Below, piece after piece: positions 63,404-64,000 of a stretch of 64,000 nucleotides of DNA (its first letter is position 1; each line of letters opens with the position of its first letter). A model generated the notes under the pieces. It saw only the letters and a list, made by a program, of their open reading frames with translations, was not told where the DNA came from and made no database searches. Position numbers and translations under genes: made by a program. The DNA comes from Pseudomonas sp. JAI120. GTDB taxonomy: Bacteria > Pseudomonadota > Gammaproteobacteria > Pseudomonadales > Pseudomonadaceae. The stretch spans positions 2,099,378 through 2,163,377 of the forward strand of contig NZ_JACHCZ010000001.1 in assembly GCF_014207255.1 (NCBI RefSeq), written 5' to 3'.

Positions 63404-64000
63404 TCAACCGCGCTCGGACGGCACCGACGAGAGTTCGAACGGGCTGCTGCTGCGCCGCTGGTTGCGGTCTTCGCGAGGGGTGGCGCCAAAGAAGTTGCGG
63501 TAGGCGCTGGAGAAGTGCGGCCCCGAGGAGAAGCCGCAGGACAAGCCGATCTGGATGATCGACTTGCTGGTTTGCATAAGCATCTGGCGGGCCTTGTTCA
63601 GGCGCAGTTCCAGGTAGTACTGGCTGGGGACACGATTGAGGTACTGCTTGAAGATCCGTTCCAATTGTCGTCGCGACACGCACACGTGCTGGGCGATTTC
63701 ATCGGTGGTCAGGGGCTCTTCGATATTGGCTTCCATCAGCAACACTGCCTGGGTCAGCTTCGGATGGCTGGAGCCCAGGCGGTTTTGCAGCGGAATGCGC
63801 TGGCGCTCGCCGCCTTCGCGGATGCGCTCGACCACCAGTTCTTCGGAGACCGCACCGGCCAGCTCGGCACCGTGGTCACGGGCCAGTACCGCCAGCAGCA
63901 GGTCGAGTACCGACATGCCGCCGCAGGCGGTCAGGCGATCACGGTCCCAGTCGAACAGATGGCTGGTGGCGATGACCTTGGGGAAACGCTCGGCAAAATC
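63404..64000 (-). CDS. argR: Arginine-responsive AraC-family regulator ArgR (partial)
   Basis: The C-terminal 198 codons are in view; the start lies beyond the right edge. The visible part has the end of a GATase1-like sensor domain (ACGGMSVLDLLLAVLARDHG) and an AraC double helix-turn-helix (TTDEIAQHVCVSRRQLERIFKQYLN and IIQIGLSCGFSSGPHFSSAYRNFFG). It activates aru genes in response to arginine. Confidence 0.92.
   Translation of the reverse strand, partial: DFAERFPKVIATSHLFDWDRDRLTACGGMSVLDLLLAVLARDHGAELAGAVSEELVVERIREGGERQRIPLQNRLGSSHPKLTQAVLLMEANIEEPLTTDEIAQHVCVSRRQLERIFKQYLNRVPSQYYLELRLNKARQMLMQTSKSIIQIGLSCGFSSGPHFSSAYRNFFGATPREDRNQRRSSSPFELSSVPSERG

Overview
The window is chromosomal DNA of a fluorescent Pseudomonas (P. 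fluorescens group). The evidence is GC-rich coding DNA, RsmA, AmrZ, RNase E, a PcpS-type phosphopantetheinyl transferase and aru arginine catabolism. The gene blocks match, from memory of P. aeruginosa PAO1, the PA2957-PA2976, PA1156-PA1183, PA3348-PA3353 and PA0893-PA0905 neighbourhoods. REP/REPIN-like repeats of the GTGGGAGGGGGCTTGC type are scattered between genes.

Layout. 1-2.5 kb: start of a truncated gene, a lipoprotein, MoaA and a TetR regulator. 2.8-12.8 kb: an RgsA-like sRNA, then on the minus strand yceD-rpmF-plsX-fabD-fabG-acpP-fabF-pabC-mltG-tmk-holB-tatD (fatty-acid synthesis, peptidoglycan, replication); the pilZ gene expected between holB and tatD is absent. 12.9-20.2 kb: maf, an SppA-like protease, a HAD phosphatase, rluC and, divergently, rne with a long leader. 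20.2-24.6 kb: a MobA-like/XdhC-like pair, dctA with a sigma-54 promoter and palindromic upstream sites, and an AraC-family regulator. 24.7-30.3 kb: phoPQ with a small secreted protein in front, a phosphopantetheinyl transferase and an RstAB-like two-component system. 30.3-33.9 kb: nrdA with DnaA-box and NrdR-box-like sites.

34.0-35.1 kb holds the least ordinary gene: a lone, codon-atypical 363-residue protein with a coiled coil, a glycine-rich linker and a C-terminal domain with papain-like Cys-His-Asp spacing. It looks like a toxin or effector and sits at an apparent rearrangement junction between nrdA (no nrdB downstream) and flgE (no flgF downstream). 35.3-43.1 kb: flgE-flgD-flgC-flgB, cheR, cheV, and divergently flgA, flgM, flgN and a YcgR-type flagellar brake, with sigma-54 and sigma-28 promoters visible. 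43.1-48.7 kb: an MFS transporter, four tRNA genes, a sigma-54-driven pair of tiny membrane proteins of unknown function, amrZ and mgtE. 48.7-54.2 kb: rsmA-lysC-alaS-ltaE. 54.4-55.2 kb: an FMN riboswitch and a type-II lumazine synthase. 55.3-64 kb: the arginine succinyltransferase operon aruC-F-G-D-B-(hyp)-E and its regulator argR, cut by the window end.

Family assignments come from reading translated sequences against remembered families; no search was run. Promoters and operators are motif matches by eye.
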